64,000 bases of DNA, taken from assembly GCA_029721515.1 (NCBI GenBank), contig CM056556.1:22094669-22158668 (forward strand), in the 5' to 3' direction. A program made the translations under genes and the position numbers. This DNA comes from Synanceia verrucosa (Eukaryota > Chordata > Actinopteri > Perciformes > Synanceiidae). Of this stretch, positions 26,290 to 39,105 are shown in pieces (positions within the stretch are counted from its first letter, which is position 1; every line of letters begins with the position of its first letter). The notes beneath the pieces are model-generated. The model did no database searches. It had not been told where the DNA came from and saw nothing but the letters and a program-made list of their open reading frames with translations.

Positions 26290-27000
26290 TTTTTAAGCGT
26301 TTAAGTGTAACACACGCCCCTGGACCTGACAATATTGGCATATTGCAGAATGTTGATCCATTGAGCAAAATTAGGGCTCTTTTTTCATTATATTTTTAAT
26401 CTGATATACTGTCAATGGAGAGTTCCTAATTTATGGAAAAATAGACACAGCACATTGCTACAGACCCGTGGCCCTGACCTCATTACTTATGAACTAATTT
26501 ATGAACAAAACTGATTAAAAAAAGAACTACTGGGCAGAACTACTGGACAGGATGAAACTTCTCCTTGACCCTCTACATGATGAGATTGTTGAGTATTTGG
26601 GTATCATAATTGATCATAAGATGCTCGGAATACAGATATGCTGAGTGACAAAAAAAGCTAGCCAAGGTCCAGGTTGACAGATCCGTAATAAAAATTGTTT
26701 GCAGCTTTTAATTTATTTGTTGGTTTGCAATGCTCAAAACTCAAACAGGAAAACTCACTCAAGGTTGATAAAAGTCAGTAGGAAAATGATTGACAGCAGA
26801 AGTTTCTGTCTCAACTGTACAACCAACAGTAGTCAAAGTAGGCTGAAGCCGTGATACCTGACAGTGCCTACCCCTCTGCACTTAGAATAGAGTCCTGCCA
26901 CTCTGGTTCCAGAAAGTGATGGGCCTTTCCCAAAGAACACGGCAACCGCACCGCTGCACTCACAGCTGCTTTTTGCTGCACTGAGCACACATAAACTAGT
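26290..27000 (+). mobile_element. Highly degenerate non-LTR retrotransposon
   Basis: Short pieces remain: APGPDNIG (finger region), EYLGIIIDHKM (late RT region) and a 'CHSGSRK' tail phrase. All are separated by stops and frameshifts. A worn copy of the class at 35.8-37.3 kb is likely. Confidence 0.5.
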
Positions 27001-27110
27001 TCAACAATTTGACAGGTGAACTGTTTTCTTTTTTTAGATTTACAACTATAATGTTCATTTTGCAGTTCATATTTGCATTTTTACTAGAACATATTTACAT
27101 GATCTAAATA

Positions 27111-27517
27111 TTAAAGCTATAGTCTGTCATGTTAGAGAGCTAGCAAGATTTGAAAGTGGTACGTCGGCTAAGCCTTCTCTAAGCTCCACCCCCTCCTCCC
27201 ACTCCCGTCAGTGCTCTGTCCAAAGCCACGCCCCCTCAAACTTGAACATCTGACAGTAGCATTCAGCAGAGAGAGGAGAGGGAAACAGGGAGGGATAGAG
27301 GGGGGCATGAGCAGGACAAGACATGAAGGCATCTGATTTGTTTGTTCCATTTGGACCGAGCGGCAGGGATTGGTCAGAGTTTTTCAGTCCTGCAGCTGCC
27401 ACAGAGGTCTGATTCATTCCCTTCCTTTTTCTGAATACATAATGTATTGACTGTATTGTTTAGTTTCTGTCAGCCGATCTTATTCAAATACACTGCAACC
27501 GAAAATATAGCTTTTAC
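27111..27517. mobile_element. TTAA-type MITE, short inverted copy of the 7.6 kb element
   Basis: Starts TTAAAGCTATAGTCTGTCAT. The interior runs antiparallel to 7579-8581: 'gagctagcaagatttgaaag' against 'ctttcaaatcttgctagctc', and 'ctgcagctgccacagaggtc' against 'cttctgtggcagctgcagga'. It lacks the extra 570 bp of the other copy. Confidence 0.6.
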
Positions 27518-28840
27518 AATATGGGACCTGTAAGAAACATACATGCTTTATTTGAAACATTGCTGTTCAAGGAATTATTTAAATGGACAACTTCCATCTT
27601 AAAGCTACCACTCCCTTCAGGACTCACAGGAGTAAAGCGAATTCCACAAAAATCAACACAAAGAAAAACTAAAGATCCTGAAGGTGTAGTTGCAGACAGC
27701 AACAATATTCTACCCACGGAGCAGCCACTGCTGCTCCTCCGGGAGTCTCAGGTCCAATGTGGGCAGGAGAATGTGGGCAGAATCTAACAGTCAAGGACAG
27801 CTTTTAAAAAGACTGGACCTGGATCACAAAGGGGTCTCACAGAGTGATTAAAATAGCTCTCAAAATATCCTAGAAAACTGGCATTGAAAGACAACACATG
27901 CATGAGCAGCCAAAGCCTTCCTGAGTTGCAGTGATGTGAAGTACATCAGAAATAAATATGAAATCTTTAAATCATAATGTAGACTTGCGGTACATGACAA
28001 AGTATGATTCTCTGGAGGAAATAATGAAATAAATACTAATAATAACATTTAATGAGTCTCTGTAGCATAGAGAGAAAGAGCAACAATAAGCAACAACAAA
28101 AAGATGCAAAACAAGGTTTTACACAAAGCCACCAAGAACAAAGGATAATGCAAATATAGTCAATGCTCATTTACATTCAAGTCTACTTACTGCAGGTTTA
28201 GCACACACTGCTTATCCTGAAATTATTTCTTTTTTTTATACCTGTATAAGTTAATATCCAGCAAGTCCCACTTACTACACACAGGGGACTCCATATTTTG
28301 AATACAATATAAGGAAATATCTGAATTGCAAGTACTCTACAGGACAATATTCTCCATTCCGCTCATGTTCATGTGGTTCATCATAGCTTTGATATTACAT
28401 TTCCCTAGTGTAAATGAAAACACAGATAGCTTGGGCAATCAAATCACCAGAAATGAAAACTGAGATCAAAGTGGCATGAAGGGGTTTCCATTCATCTGTA
28501 TAACTCAACGAGTCTAATGGGTATTTCATTTAATTGTGATTGTTGTGCTTTCCAAAGCTTGTCTTGAGCCAAAACAACCATGGAGACTTGCCACTGATTA
28601 ATTTACAAAATTGAATGGAGTGAATGAAATGAATCACAAGTGCTTTGGATGCAGGTTTATTCAACTGACCGGGAGGATTGATGGTTATTGTGCAGGATGG
28701 TCAGTGAAATCCTGCTCTTGGTCTACATACAGAAAGTTGACTCAGGTTTGACAGTGCAAAAAATAAATTGAGGTCTGAAATGTGCACAACTGCACTGCCA
28801 CTGATGTGAGGCCAGTAACACTGAAATAAACAAGGCCAAA
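27518..28840. other. No gene recognised
   Basis: Non-coding AT-rich DNA. Open frames show no family resemblance. Confidence 0.35.
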
Positions 28841-29505
28841 GTGTTATTGACGCAAAGCACCAAAAATGGGCCCAGCATTTTTGTAAAGCACGCTACCACT
28901 GGACTCTAGAGTAGTGTTCTCTGGAGTGGCGAATCACGCTTCTCCATCTTGCAATCCGATGGAAAAGTCTGGGTTTGGCAGTTGCCAGGAGAATGATACT
29001 TGTTGGACTGCATTGTGCCAGGTGTAAAGTTTGGTGGAGGGGGATTATGGTGTGGGGTTGTTTTTCAGGAGCTGGGCTGGGCCCCTTAGTTCCAATGAAA
29101 GGAACTCTGAATGCTTCAGCATACCAAGACATTTTGGACAATTCCATGCTTCCAACTTTGTGGGAACAGTTTGGAGCTGGCCCCTTCCTCTTCCAACATG
29201 ACTGTGCACCAGTGCACAAAGCAAGGTCCATAAAGACATGGATGACAGGGGCCTGACCTCAATCCAATAGAACACCTTTGGGATGAATTAGAGCAGAGAC
29301 TGAGAGCCAGGCCTTCCCATCCAACATCAGTGTGTGACCTCACAAGTACACTTCTGGAAGAATGGTCAAAAATTCCCATAAACACACTCCTAAACCTTCC
29401 CAGAAGAGTTGAAGCTGTTATAGCTGCAAAGGGTGGACCGACGTCATATTGAACCGTATGGATTAGGAATGGGATGTCACTTAAGTTCATATGCGAGTCA
29501 AGGTA
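28841..29505 (+). mobile_element. Dead Tc1-like transposase fragment
   Basis: Contains the core of a Tc1 transposase: VWWRGIMVWGCFSGAGLGPL, NASAYQDILDNSMLPTLWEQ and FQHDCAPVHKARSIKTWM (second catalytic Asp). The usual WSDESR reads WSGESR (about 28923), so the first catalytic Asp is lost. About 40 bp that normally carry the SPDLNPIE approach are deleted after TWM, shifting the frame. The N-terminal DNA-binding part and the left inverted repeat are missing. Confidence 0.85.
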
Positions 29506-30139
29506 TGTCAAGGTATATACAAGGTAGTGTATGTGAATGAAAACTCTGAGAGGAGTGAAAACAGTATTTTACCAGATAAAACAAATGTTGACAAATTGTA
29601 TTTCTCACAATTGAAACCAGGTAGTAAATTGTAACGTGTATTATTGTAACACCAAAAAAATTAATCGCAATAAGATCATATCGTGATATAACTCAATATT
29701 GTGACGTGTGTATGAATGCATGCATGCACGTATGGATGTAAATAATGTATCCCGGATCCTCTGGTGATTCCCACTGAAACTGAAAATGCAAACAAACTAC
29801 AACTATTAAACATGCAGAAGTGAGTATTTTATATGTTTGAGTCTTTGCATCATCAACTACATTTGCATTTCTGAACTGATGCTGCGAGTCCCTTCTTTTC
29901 CTCTGAGGTGGTTTTGCTGGCAAGAAACCTGCTGATACTAATTGTGAACACACAAGTGACTTACAGTTACACACACACATTCACACAATGAGCCTAAGAG
30001 TTCCCTCCTCACCGATTGGTTCCCATAGTCACAACAAATGACACCAACATCTTACTCAACACAGCAAGAATGGTGACAGACACCACAGGAGAAATCCAAC
30101 CCGGGACCATAGACATTGTTTTTGTTACACTAGCAACGT

Positions 30140-30470
30140 GCTAATCAGGGCCAAACCTAAAATAATGCAAACTGGAGTGCTCCGCATTCAGTGAAGGCAT
30201 TATACTTCATACAACAATCATCCCATTGTGTTCACTAATTTTGTCCACGTATTTTATTCACTCATATTGTATATATGATGCCTTAGTTTTTTTTGTTTTT
30301 TTTTAAGTTGTTGCTGACTTAGACTTTTATACAATGTTTACTGATGTTCTTATTTTCTATAGGCCCCTGTTGTAATGTTGCACTGTCCACTTTGCAGCTG
30401 TAGCATTGCAAATTCTCCTTTTGTGGGACTAATAAAGGATATTTCTTATCTTATTTTATAAGGACCTACA
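30140..30470 (+). mobile_element. 3' end of a LINE (same family as 35.8-37.3 kb)
   Basis: Shares 'tgtgttca.taatttttgtccac', 'atgatgccttag', 'ttgtaatgttgc' and the 3' terminus AATAAAGGATATTTCTTATC with 36990-37262. A 5'-truncated copy, typical of target-primed reverse transcription. Confidence 0.65.
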
Positions 30471-31579
30471 TACCATCAAACAAAAAACATAGTAATAAGC
30501 AAATGTGCAGAACTTTAATGAAAAAAGCCCAGTCCTATTAGGGTTCAAGTCCTGCTTAATGCAGGCGGCTATAGGAGGCTTTTAATCCCTCTCTTCTTGG
30601 GCTTGAACATAAGTGGGAGTGAGCAGAAATGATTACCAATTGGGACCTGAGATACCTTGTTACTGAGTAACATGAAAGCCTCAGCAGAAGTAAAAATCTC
30701 CCAGTCAGAGTGACTTATTTTAGCTTTCAGATGCATCAACAACAAATCGACTCCAGTCCTGTTTGAGGGAGAAAAGAAAAACAAATCAGACAGTGATGAA
30801 CACAATCTGGTTATGATGACCATAAGTGCCCTACAGTAAAAACACACATTCAAATTCAAGGATTGCTTGCATTTTGCTTCCAACAATCCAATTATCACTG
30901 AGATTTGCATCATATACAGTACCTGGAGGCAGAGAAAGGGAATGCAAAAAAAAAGCCCTGGCACAGTTCTGCAGGCTTTCACTCTGCAAGAAAGACGAGC
31001 AGAAGCTGTGCCATATTATCGGCTGGAGGAGGAGAGAGAGAGGAGACAACATAGAGGACGGGATGAGTGATAAAAGGAAAGGAAAGAAGAGAGAAAGAGA
31101 GAGAGAGAGAGGAAGAAGAATTGGAGGAATACAGAGAGAAAAGCAATTATCTTCCAGCATCCGGATGCTATGACAGCAGTTGACAGGCAGGGAGAGCTGC
31201 AGCTTTTTACTAAGCTTTCATCACCAGTCCACCAAACCCCACCCCCACCCTGCTGCTTTCTCTTCCTATAATTTCTCTATGTACACAGTGAAAGAACTTC
31301 TCAACCCCCTCAGGTATACCTTTGATTACAGCACAGACAGCAGCCCCACAGTAATGTGCCTGTGTGTGAATGAGCGTGCTTGTACTATTGAGTGTGCATG
31401 TGTTTGTCTGTGTGCAGCTGCTGTTTGCTGTGTGTGTATGTGCTGCTTTTCTAAAAGGGCTTCTGTGAAGAAGTCCCCTCGGTGCTGCAGCCCTGTCAAA
31501 GCAGATGCCTCGACGCTCCCAAAGAGCTGTCCGTCTTTTCATTGAAATCAGCAGCACTGACAGAGGAGAGATGGGTGTG

Positions 31580-31619
<40 letters not shown>

Positions 31620-33877
31620 ACTCACTTCTACTGTATGACAGAACAAGGATTTGGCTAACATGCCACGGCAGAAAGTAAAAACAAGAGAGCTAAGCACTAT
31701 TAGTTTTCAAAGCTGCACTGGCTTTTAACTGACAATAGGAAACAAAGATGGCGTGTGTACCTGCATAAGTGTACATGCAAATTGGCACGCAACACACACA
31801 GGGTGCGTCAGGCAGCTTATGCTGAAGTCGGCCCTTCAGCAGAGTCAAGCTTTTTTATAGCATACCGACCTGAAACATACATGAGCACGAGGGAGACAGG
31901 GAAAGGTACTAAATTAAAAATGATGGTCTCTTGATGGACTGTAAGTGGTGTTCTGGACCTGGACTGGCCCTCCCATTATAAAAGCTTAATGCTGCCTAGT
32001 GCTGTTTAACTGTTGCCACTCCTTCAGTCACCCTGCCTGTTTTTACACAGCCAGTCAGGAGCATGCCCTGTAGGCTCACGCACAAAAGTAAAAAAAATAT
32101 AATAATAATGAATACTTTTACAGTACACACACAAAAACTTTTTTCACTCAAAGCAATCATTGTTAAAGAGCTATACATCAATATTTCATCCCCCTAGGTA
32201 ACAGTGTCACAATAATTAAATGGTAAACTCAAAATGAATATAAATCTAATGTTGGAACAGTTTCGGTCTTATCCGTCATTATCCAATCATAAACAGGCAT
32301 TTTTTTCACAAAGTGACTTTGCCACTGTACATTTTCAGGAATTTTGCTGGTAACAGGATGATTGTCAGCTCCTGAATTTTCCCTCAAACTCACAGTAAAA
32401 ATGGGAGTAGTGCTCCGTGGATATCCGTCCAGGTGATGCAGAGTTAAAGAGGGTAAACTCAAGTTTTTTTAAGCATGGCACACAGCTGTGCTACTGTATT
32501 TGTTTAACACCATGGGATTATCCTACCCTGACACATTTTGGGGAAAATTAGCTTTACAAGAGTCTTTGATGTGGCCGAATTGGGTTGGTAATAAGGCTGA
32601 TTTGGTTCTGATTGAAGCATCCCCTTAGTTAATCATCCTAGCCAGTTGTGCTTGCTATTTTCAGAGACCAAAGTTTAGGTGGAAGTATACATTAAATATG
32701 AGACTAATTACTTTTTTCCTGTTATAAGAAATTAGTTACTAGAGTTATTTTTTTTAAATTGACAAACCATTTCCTATATCCAAGTAGGCTATAAAAAACA
32801 TTTCACCGGACTAAGCTAAAGTTAAATCATCTCTTGCAATGTCCTAATGATTTCCAGCAACTCTCGTCTTTTACCTCTGATAGATCCCCTTGTGTGTTAG
32901 CATGAAAAGTCAAAAGCTTTCGTGTTTTTGCCTTTGATGTTAAGGAGCCTGGCTTATTGTGTGGGCAACCAAGGCTGCCCTAAAATAACATGTGACCACT
33001 GAGTGCAGAACTACAGCACAGGTTTAGTGTGTCAGCGCTAAGATGATCACAAATGAGCTGATGTATCACCAAACACAAAGTTGGAAAGCAGGTTTGGGAA
33101 TTTGTTTCCACAAATTTACAACATTTACCTCAAAAGGTTTATGATTACAAGGCATACATTACTTACAGGCTTACCCAGTCAAACTGATGTACAAACAACT
33201 CTGGGAACCTGTTCTGTGTGCTTTAGAATGCAAATGATCAAGTTTGGCGTGGTCATTTGCAAAAGGCGAGGCCAGTTTGCTTACTTTTTACTGTAAATTA
33301 CAGTAATGGTGGGTCGGTAGATGTATGCTAAGTCAGACGTACTGTAATTTGAGAACACATCTTGGGTTAAATTTTCATGACCCAATTCCCAAAGGATGTT
33401 ATAGATTCTCCTCTCATTACCATGACTCATGTCACCTTTGGCATCTAATAACATTTATCTGCTATATCCAAGGTTAAAAGATCCTTCTGAATCCAAAACT
33501 AGCCATATTCACAAGGGGTCAACTCATCCATTAAACATTGCAATGTACACATTTGAATAACATATATAGTGGCTCAGGTTATATGGTTATCTGCTGATAT
33601 CTTCTAGAGAAGAAGAATAACTGTTTCTTGTGTTGTGTTCACCTAATGAAGTGAATGTACAAATATAATTTTAATTTTAACACTGTGCACCATGGGAACT
33701 ATAGTCAGAAAGTATGATAATATGAGCAAACTGGGTGTAACCAGTGTAATGCAGCAAACACTCAGAATTAATCCAGACACTGTATCTTTGTATCTCATGT
33801 GCCAGTTTTACTGTCTCTGGGATGATGGAGCATCTTTTATTTGGAGCTCAAATAAATGATGCAGTCTAAGACACTAA
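30471..33877. other. No active gene; simple repeats and possible hydin scraps
   Basis: GA-rich tract at 31030-31125 and (GT)n at about 31572-31617. On the - strand about 32440-32290, an open stretch (STTPIFTVSLRENSGADNHP…) vaguely follows HYDIN STQSPFSVSPNIGTLGVGDT and lies in the correct order. No splice sites are evident, so it is only a hint. Confidence 0.35.
30656..30758 (-). pseudogene. Possible hydin relic exon
   Basis: Excellent splice sites (cttttctccctcaaacag| and AACAAG|gtatct) enclose 103 nt encoding TGVDLLLMHLKAKISHSDWE followed by IFTSAEAFMLLSNK. Sequence identity to HYDIN is low. The spacing from VD to the hydrophobic strand and Asn-basic pair matches the remembered AVDVNIRLDRNSLSVEKTY…VVIHNR segment, and the position is in the correct order. 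It could equally be a chance open frame. Confidence 0.35.
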
Positions 33878-34394
33878 TGGCGTTTTTCCACAGGCACAGT
33901 ATGGTATGGTACGGCACGGCTCTACATGGTTGTGGCGATTTTCCACTAGTACCTGGTACCTGATTCTGGGTAATTTTTTCATACCTCCTCAGCCCTTGTT
34001 CCAAGCGAGCCGAAGCGATACTAAAACGTGATGTCAGCCAACTGCCTTTCACTGATTGGCCAATGAGTTTCGTCATTGGAAGCGTCCAACTAGACTGTAA
34101 AAACCAAACGCAACTTCACCCCGCCATTTTTAAAACTGGAAATGCTTCTCTATTGTTACACGAGAAACTGACATTGCTTTTGATTGCTTACATGGTCTGT
34201 TTGATATCCTCCATTGTTTGTGATAGTAGTGCTGGTGTTCTTCTTCTTCCTGGTTTTCTGTGTCGCGTGTAAATACAGTTTTGCGCTGCCGTATGACGAC
34301 CCTGGTCACGCCGAAGAGATGCGAGAGGTACTCCGTTGTAATGGAAAAGCTCCAAAACTGAGCCGTGCTGTTACTGTGTAGTGGAAAAGCGTCA
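33878..34394. mobile_element. PIF/Harbinger-like MITE
   Basis: Terminal inverted repeats TGGCGTTTTTCCAC and (reverse complement) TGACGCTTTTCCAC are flanked on both sides by TAA (33875-33877 and 34395-34397), the 3-bp target duplication of PIF/Harbinger elements. 517 bp, no coding capacity recognised. Confidence 0.8.
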
Positions 34395-34868
34395 TAATGG
34401 GAGCCTTTAAGCAATACCAAGCCATGACTCCTCTGAGACCACAGTCCCCATTGGTATTTCAACAAATATTATTACAATCACAAGGTGCATTAGGAAACAG
34501 GTGGTGGTATTTAAAATATGATTTGGTTACTTAGAAATGTTATTTTAAATGATTTTTATGCACAATGCTGTACCTAATATATCAAACTGTGATCTATTTG
34601 TTGGGTGTCTTTTTCCTTTTAGACTTGTCAACTATACTAAATTTAAAGTCAGTAAATATAGTCATCGTCTTCTGTTCATAAAAGCAATTACAATTACACA
34701 CAACATATGAGAATGAGAGCTAGGCTGCTACTGATAGGTCTGTGGTGCGTATAGGAAACATTGATGAGGGCTACATGTGTGGCAAAGACACAGTGGTGAC
34801 ACACAGTAATCACATCCATCCTTTGTAGTTCCACTCCATCTGACACTGCTGATTTGCAATATTTTTTG

Positions 34869-34902
<34 letters not shown>

Positions 34903-35769
34903 AGTATGCACATGGATACAAATATTCACTGTATGGGATCATGTATGTTGTGTGTGCATTAAACACACATGCTGTGTGTGCATTAAACACATGTGTGTGC
35001 ATTAAACACACAGGTTTTACAAAATGAAAAAAATAGGGTTTCACAAGAGGAAAAACGAAAGACTGGCAGAAACTAATTCTGAGAAATACGGGCGAGAATA
35101 TCTGAAAACCCACTGTCTCTCTTCTATGGAAGTATTTAGAGTATACTGAAAAAAATCTTCAGTGGAAAAACAGCCATTGAGAAACACACTGCAACAAGTA
35201 CCACTGTACCCACCAGGACTGTATGGTGCTTCACCAACAACAAACCTCAGAGATCAGAGAGGGGAAACTGAGAAGAAGAAGAAGAAGATAGAGGTTCAGC
35301 TGCACCAGAATAGCCTCAGTGGAGACTGGAGAGGGCTTAAAACCATCTCTGGCTACAGTCAGTACATTTACATACACATCTAAGACGGCCTATTGGCAAT
35401 AACCAAGCTAAGGATTTAAGTGGTGTTTCTGAGAAATCTGAGTATACAAGAGAATCAAATTATTGAGTGAGGTACAGTCGCCTCTGAGACACTAACTGGC
35501 ACTACACGCCCTTTCACGTTAGCAGTCTTCTGGTTCTTCTGCAACTCTGTTTTTGTCATCCCGCTTCTGTGGTCTTGTCACTTCCGGAAGGGGGAGTACT
35601 GCTTGTCAATAGACCGGCTAACCGTGATTTGCATATACATGCTGGAAAAGCTTGATTTAGAACTGCATTATCTGGCATGAATAGTCTGATTATAAAAACT
35701 CCAGTCTGGATCGACTAAAGTGTACATATAGCTTTTAAAACTTTGATATTAGCCAGACTAAGGCAATAA
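34395..35769. repeat. No gene; (GT)n at 34869-34899 and a palindromic minisatellite at 34945-35013
   Basis: The minisatellite has three copies of a unit close to TGTGTGTGCATTAAACACACA, itself nearly self-complementary. The remainder is non-coding. Confidence 0.6.
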
Positions 35770-37262
35770 GTCAAATTTCTCTAAGTGCATGTAAACATAC
35801 TAAGTGAACCAAAGTCCCAGTCAGGGGAAGATCAACAGTGGGCAAAGGACCTGAACCTGTTCTTCAACAGGTTTGACCACGTATCTGTCCTTCCTATGGC
35901 CCAACCTGTCAGCACCTCCTCCATCACCAGCTCACCCCCAGCCATCACCTCTACACCACTGCCCTAACCCTCCCCCCGTCTCCTCCATACCTTCTGAGAC
36001 GCTACACCCCTCCCCCCTCCAACTTCTCCTACCTACTTCTCCTCTCCTCCAACTGAGGAGGTTGAAGGCAGGAAAAGTGGGTCCAGACGGCATCTCCCCC
36101 AGACTCCTCGAGTCTTGTGCTGACCAACTCTGTGGGATTGTTCAGCACTTGTTCAACCTCAGTCTGAGGCTGGGGAGATTGCCAAAGCTGTGGAAAACAT
36201 CTTGTCTGGTCCCAGTTCCAAAGATCCCCCCCCCCTCAAGGAACTCAACAGCTACAGGCCGGTAGTGCTGACGTCTCACCTTATAAAGACCTTGGAGAGA
36301 GTAGTCCTCAGTCACCTGCGTCAGCTGGTGAGCCCATTTATGGATCCGCTGCAGTTCGCCTATCACCATGGCATCAGAGTAAATGACGCTGTCGTCTACC
36401 TGCTACAGTCCCCCCTCAGTCACCTGGAAAAGGCTGGAAGCACTGTGGGAATTATGTACTTCGACTTCTCCAGTGCATTTGACACCATCCACATCCAAAA
36501 GCTGTCACCTGCAGAAGTTCTCTGATGACTCTGCAATCGTTGGCCTCATCAAGGACAGGGACAATGATAAGTACTGTACGGAGATCCAGGCCTTCGTAGA
36601 CTGGTGTCAGCAGAACCTCTTCCAGATCAACGCGGGTAAAACCAAGGAACTGTTGTCAGATGTCCGTCAGTTGTCAGATCTTACAAGTACCTGGGTGTTC
36701 GTTTAAATAATAAACCGGACTGGACTGACAACACAGATGCTCTGTTAAAGAAGGGTCAGAGCAGAATCTTCCTGCTCAGGAGACTGAGGTCCTTTGGGGT
36801 GCAGGGGTCACACCTTCAGTGACTTTGTGGTGCCATCAGCAATCTTTTATGGAGTGGTCTGCTGGGCGAGCAGCCTTACATCCAGGGACAGGAAGAGACT
36901 GGACAGACTGATGAGGAAGGCCAGCTCTCTCATCTATTAATGTGCATTTTCACTTCTTTTTCATTGTACCATTCACTGAATTACCTTTATTACACCACTT
37001 GATTTCTGTGTTCAGTAATTTTTGTCCACTTATTTCAGTCACTTATGTTGTATACTGTATATGGTGTTTAGATATTCACTTATTGTATACAGTATATGAT
37101 GTTTAGGTATTCAGTTACTGTATGGTGCCTTAGCTTTTCTGATTGCTTGTTTTCTACTCATGTTATTATTCTTAATTTTTTATAGGTCCTCCTTGTAATG
37201 TTGCGCTTACAGCACTGCTGTAACAACATCTGTGGAATGAATAAAGGATTATTTTATCTTCC
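35770..37262 (+). mobile_element. Rex/jockey-type LINE, damaged, with 3' end
   Basis: RT pieces in order: GPDGISPRLLESCADQLCGI, LPKLWKTSCLVPVPK, ELNSYRPVVLTSHLIKTLER, DPLQFAYHHGIRVNDAVVYL, GIMYFDFSSAFDTI (first catalytic Asp), then a jump to FSDDSAIVGLI (in place of YADD, part deleted) and FVDWCQQNLFQINAGKTKEL. Frames shift at least twice. The 3'UTR contains about three tandem copies of a roughly 45-bp unit (37040-37110) and ends AATAAAGGATTATTTTATC. Confidence 0.8.
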
Positions 37263-37630
37263 ATCCATCCATTATCTACCGCTTATCCTCATAGGATCGC
37301 GGGGGGGCTGGAGCCTATCCCAGCTGTCTTAGGGCGGAAGGCAGGGTACACCCTGGACAAGTCGCCACCTCATCGCAGGGCACATAGAGACAGACAACCA
37401 TTCACACTCACATTCACACCTACGGTCAATTTAAATAAGCCAATTAACCTAATCCCCATACATGTTTTTGGATGGTGGGAGGAAGCCGGAGTACCCAGAG
37501 AGAACCCACACAGACACGGGGAGAACATGCAAACTCCACACAGAAAGGTCCCGGGCCCAGGATTCGAACCCGGTACCTTCTTGCTGTGAGGCGACAGTGC
37601 TAACCACTACACCACCGTGCCGCCCCTTAT
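37263..37630. repeat. Common teleost interspersed repeat
   Basis: Begins 'ccatccattatctaccgctt', with 'gctggagcctatcccagctg', 'acaaccattcacactcacat', 'gggaggaagccggagtaccc' and 'aaccactacaccaccgtgcc' in the order seen in an abundant fish repeat. It sits directly after the 3' end of the preceding LINE and before the L2 element. Confidence 0.65.
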
Positions 37631-38845
37631 TTTATCTTATCACAAATTTCTCCAGAAGATAGCAGTACTGGAGATGAAAATTCACTGCTTCAAAGTCTAT
37701 GTGGAGGTAAATGGACAATCTGGGGATGAGACCACCTTACCAATGGCTCAAAGCAGTGATCAGGAGCAGGCTAACAGACAGCTGACACTCTGAAAGAATG
37801 CTCATCTCCCAGCACCAGAGAAAGGTATGAAACTAAATCATACAGTAAAAGGTCCCAGCCAACTACTGAGCCTCAAACATTGATAATCAGTGATGGAGCT
37901 GTAAAGGAGGTAAAACACCTTTGCATGGAGAAGAACACCAAAGTTTTACCAATGACATCTCAAAGAAAATCATGAAGATCGCTGCTGAGCATCCAACAGT
38001 GAAATCTGTTATCATACACACATACACTGTTGAGTTCCAACATTTTTTTACTGTGTGTGTCACCCAGTGTCACTGGCAGGCTCAACCAAGGACAGGAGAA
38101 ACAGTGCAGAACAAGAGATAAGACAGTACTCTGAAGGACAGCAGATGCACAAGGAGACTTCAACTTCAGTGTCATCAAAACAAAAGGAGTCTATCCCACC
38201 CCCAGAGGTCCAACAAGAGAGGCCACCTCTAACCCCAACACAAGACTCCCAATCTTCTCAACTTTTATCCTCCCAGCCCCTTTACAGCTCCTCATTTCTT
38301 TCACCCAGTCCAGAATCTCTCCTGGATTTCACCAAGATGAAGAACTTTGCCAATATTAGAATCCAACTCACACCATGTCAATCTAGCATATTCTCACCCC
38401 TTAACCTTTCCTGTCATTCAGCCCCTTACATTCCACCATGCTACACCTATGGAGTTGAGGAAGTCTTTTCTATTTCTGTGATAACAAGTGACAGGAAGTT
38501 GCTTAAAGTAATGAGAAACAAAAAGGTTCACTAGCAAACTTAATAGAATATAGCATGTCACCCACAGAACAAATCAGTGTCTCCTGTTATGTCTCCAAGG
38601 TTAGGTCTATTCAATGTTAGATCACTAGTTGACAAATCAGTGTTGATTAATGACATCATTATGACCTATGAGCTAGACTTTTTACTCCATAGTTGACTGA
38701 ATGTAGCTGTAGTAGTAAAAGGTGTTCCAAAGGTTGTTATTTTTATAGTGGGGTTAGGGTTGTAGACCTCCAAGATACAATAGAAAATTTATTTTGCAGA
38801 ATGACTATAACTTTTTAGTCAAAACAGGGGGCTTTAACATTCATA

Positions 38846-39105
38846 TTGATAAATGGTCTGTATTTTATATAGCGCTTCACGATACCCAAAGCACTTTATA
38901 TGACACATCACATTCGCCCATTCATACACTGATGGTGGAAGCTGTCATGCAAGGTGCTAACCACGACCCATCAGGGGTCAGTTAGGGGATTGATCGGTGT
39001 CTAGCTCAGGTGTTTACCGGTGTCTACCTCGACATGAGCTCTCCGGGCTGGGATCGAACCGGTAACCCACCGGTTACAAGACGGCCACTCTACCCACTGA
39101 GCCAT
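38846..39105. mobile_element. Repeat inserted in the L2 element
   Basis: Starts 'aatggtctgtattttatata' and ends with the 'gccactctacccactgagcc' phrase of a common teleost repeat. L2 homology (GGFNIHIDK…DKELSALL) stops on its left and resumes on its right. Confidence 0.6.

Noticed and set aside
33310..33455. Open minus-strand stretch (NERRIYNILWELGHENLTQD) considered as another hydin exon
   Set aside because: Only a faint pattern match to the RERLSVLSRTF region and no splice sites.
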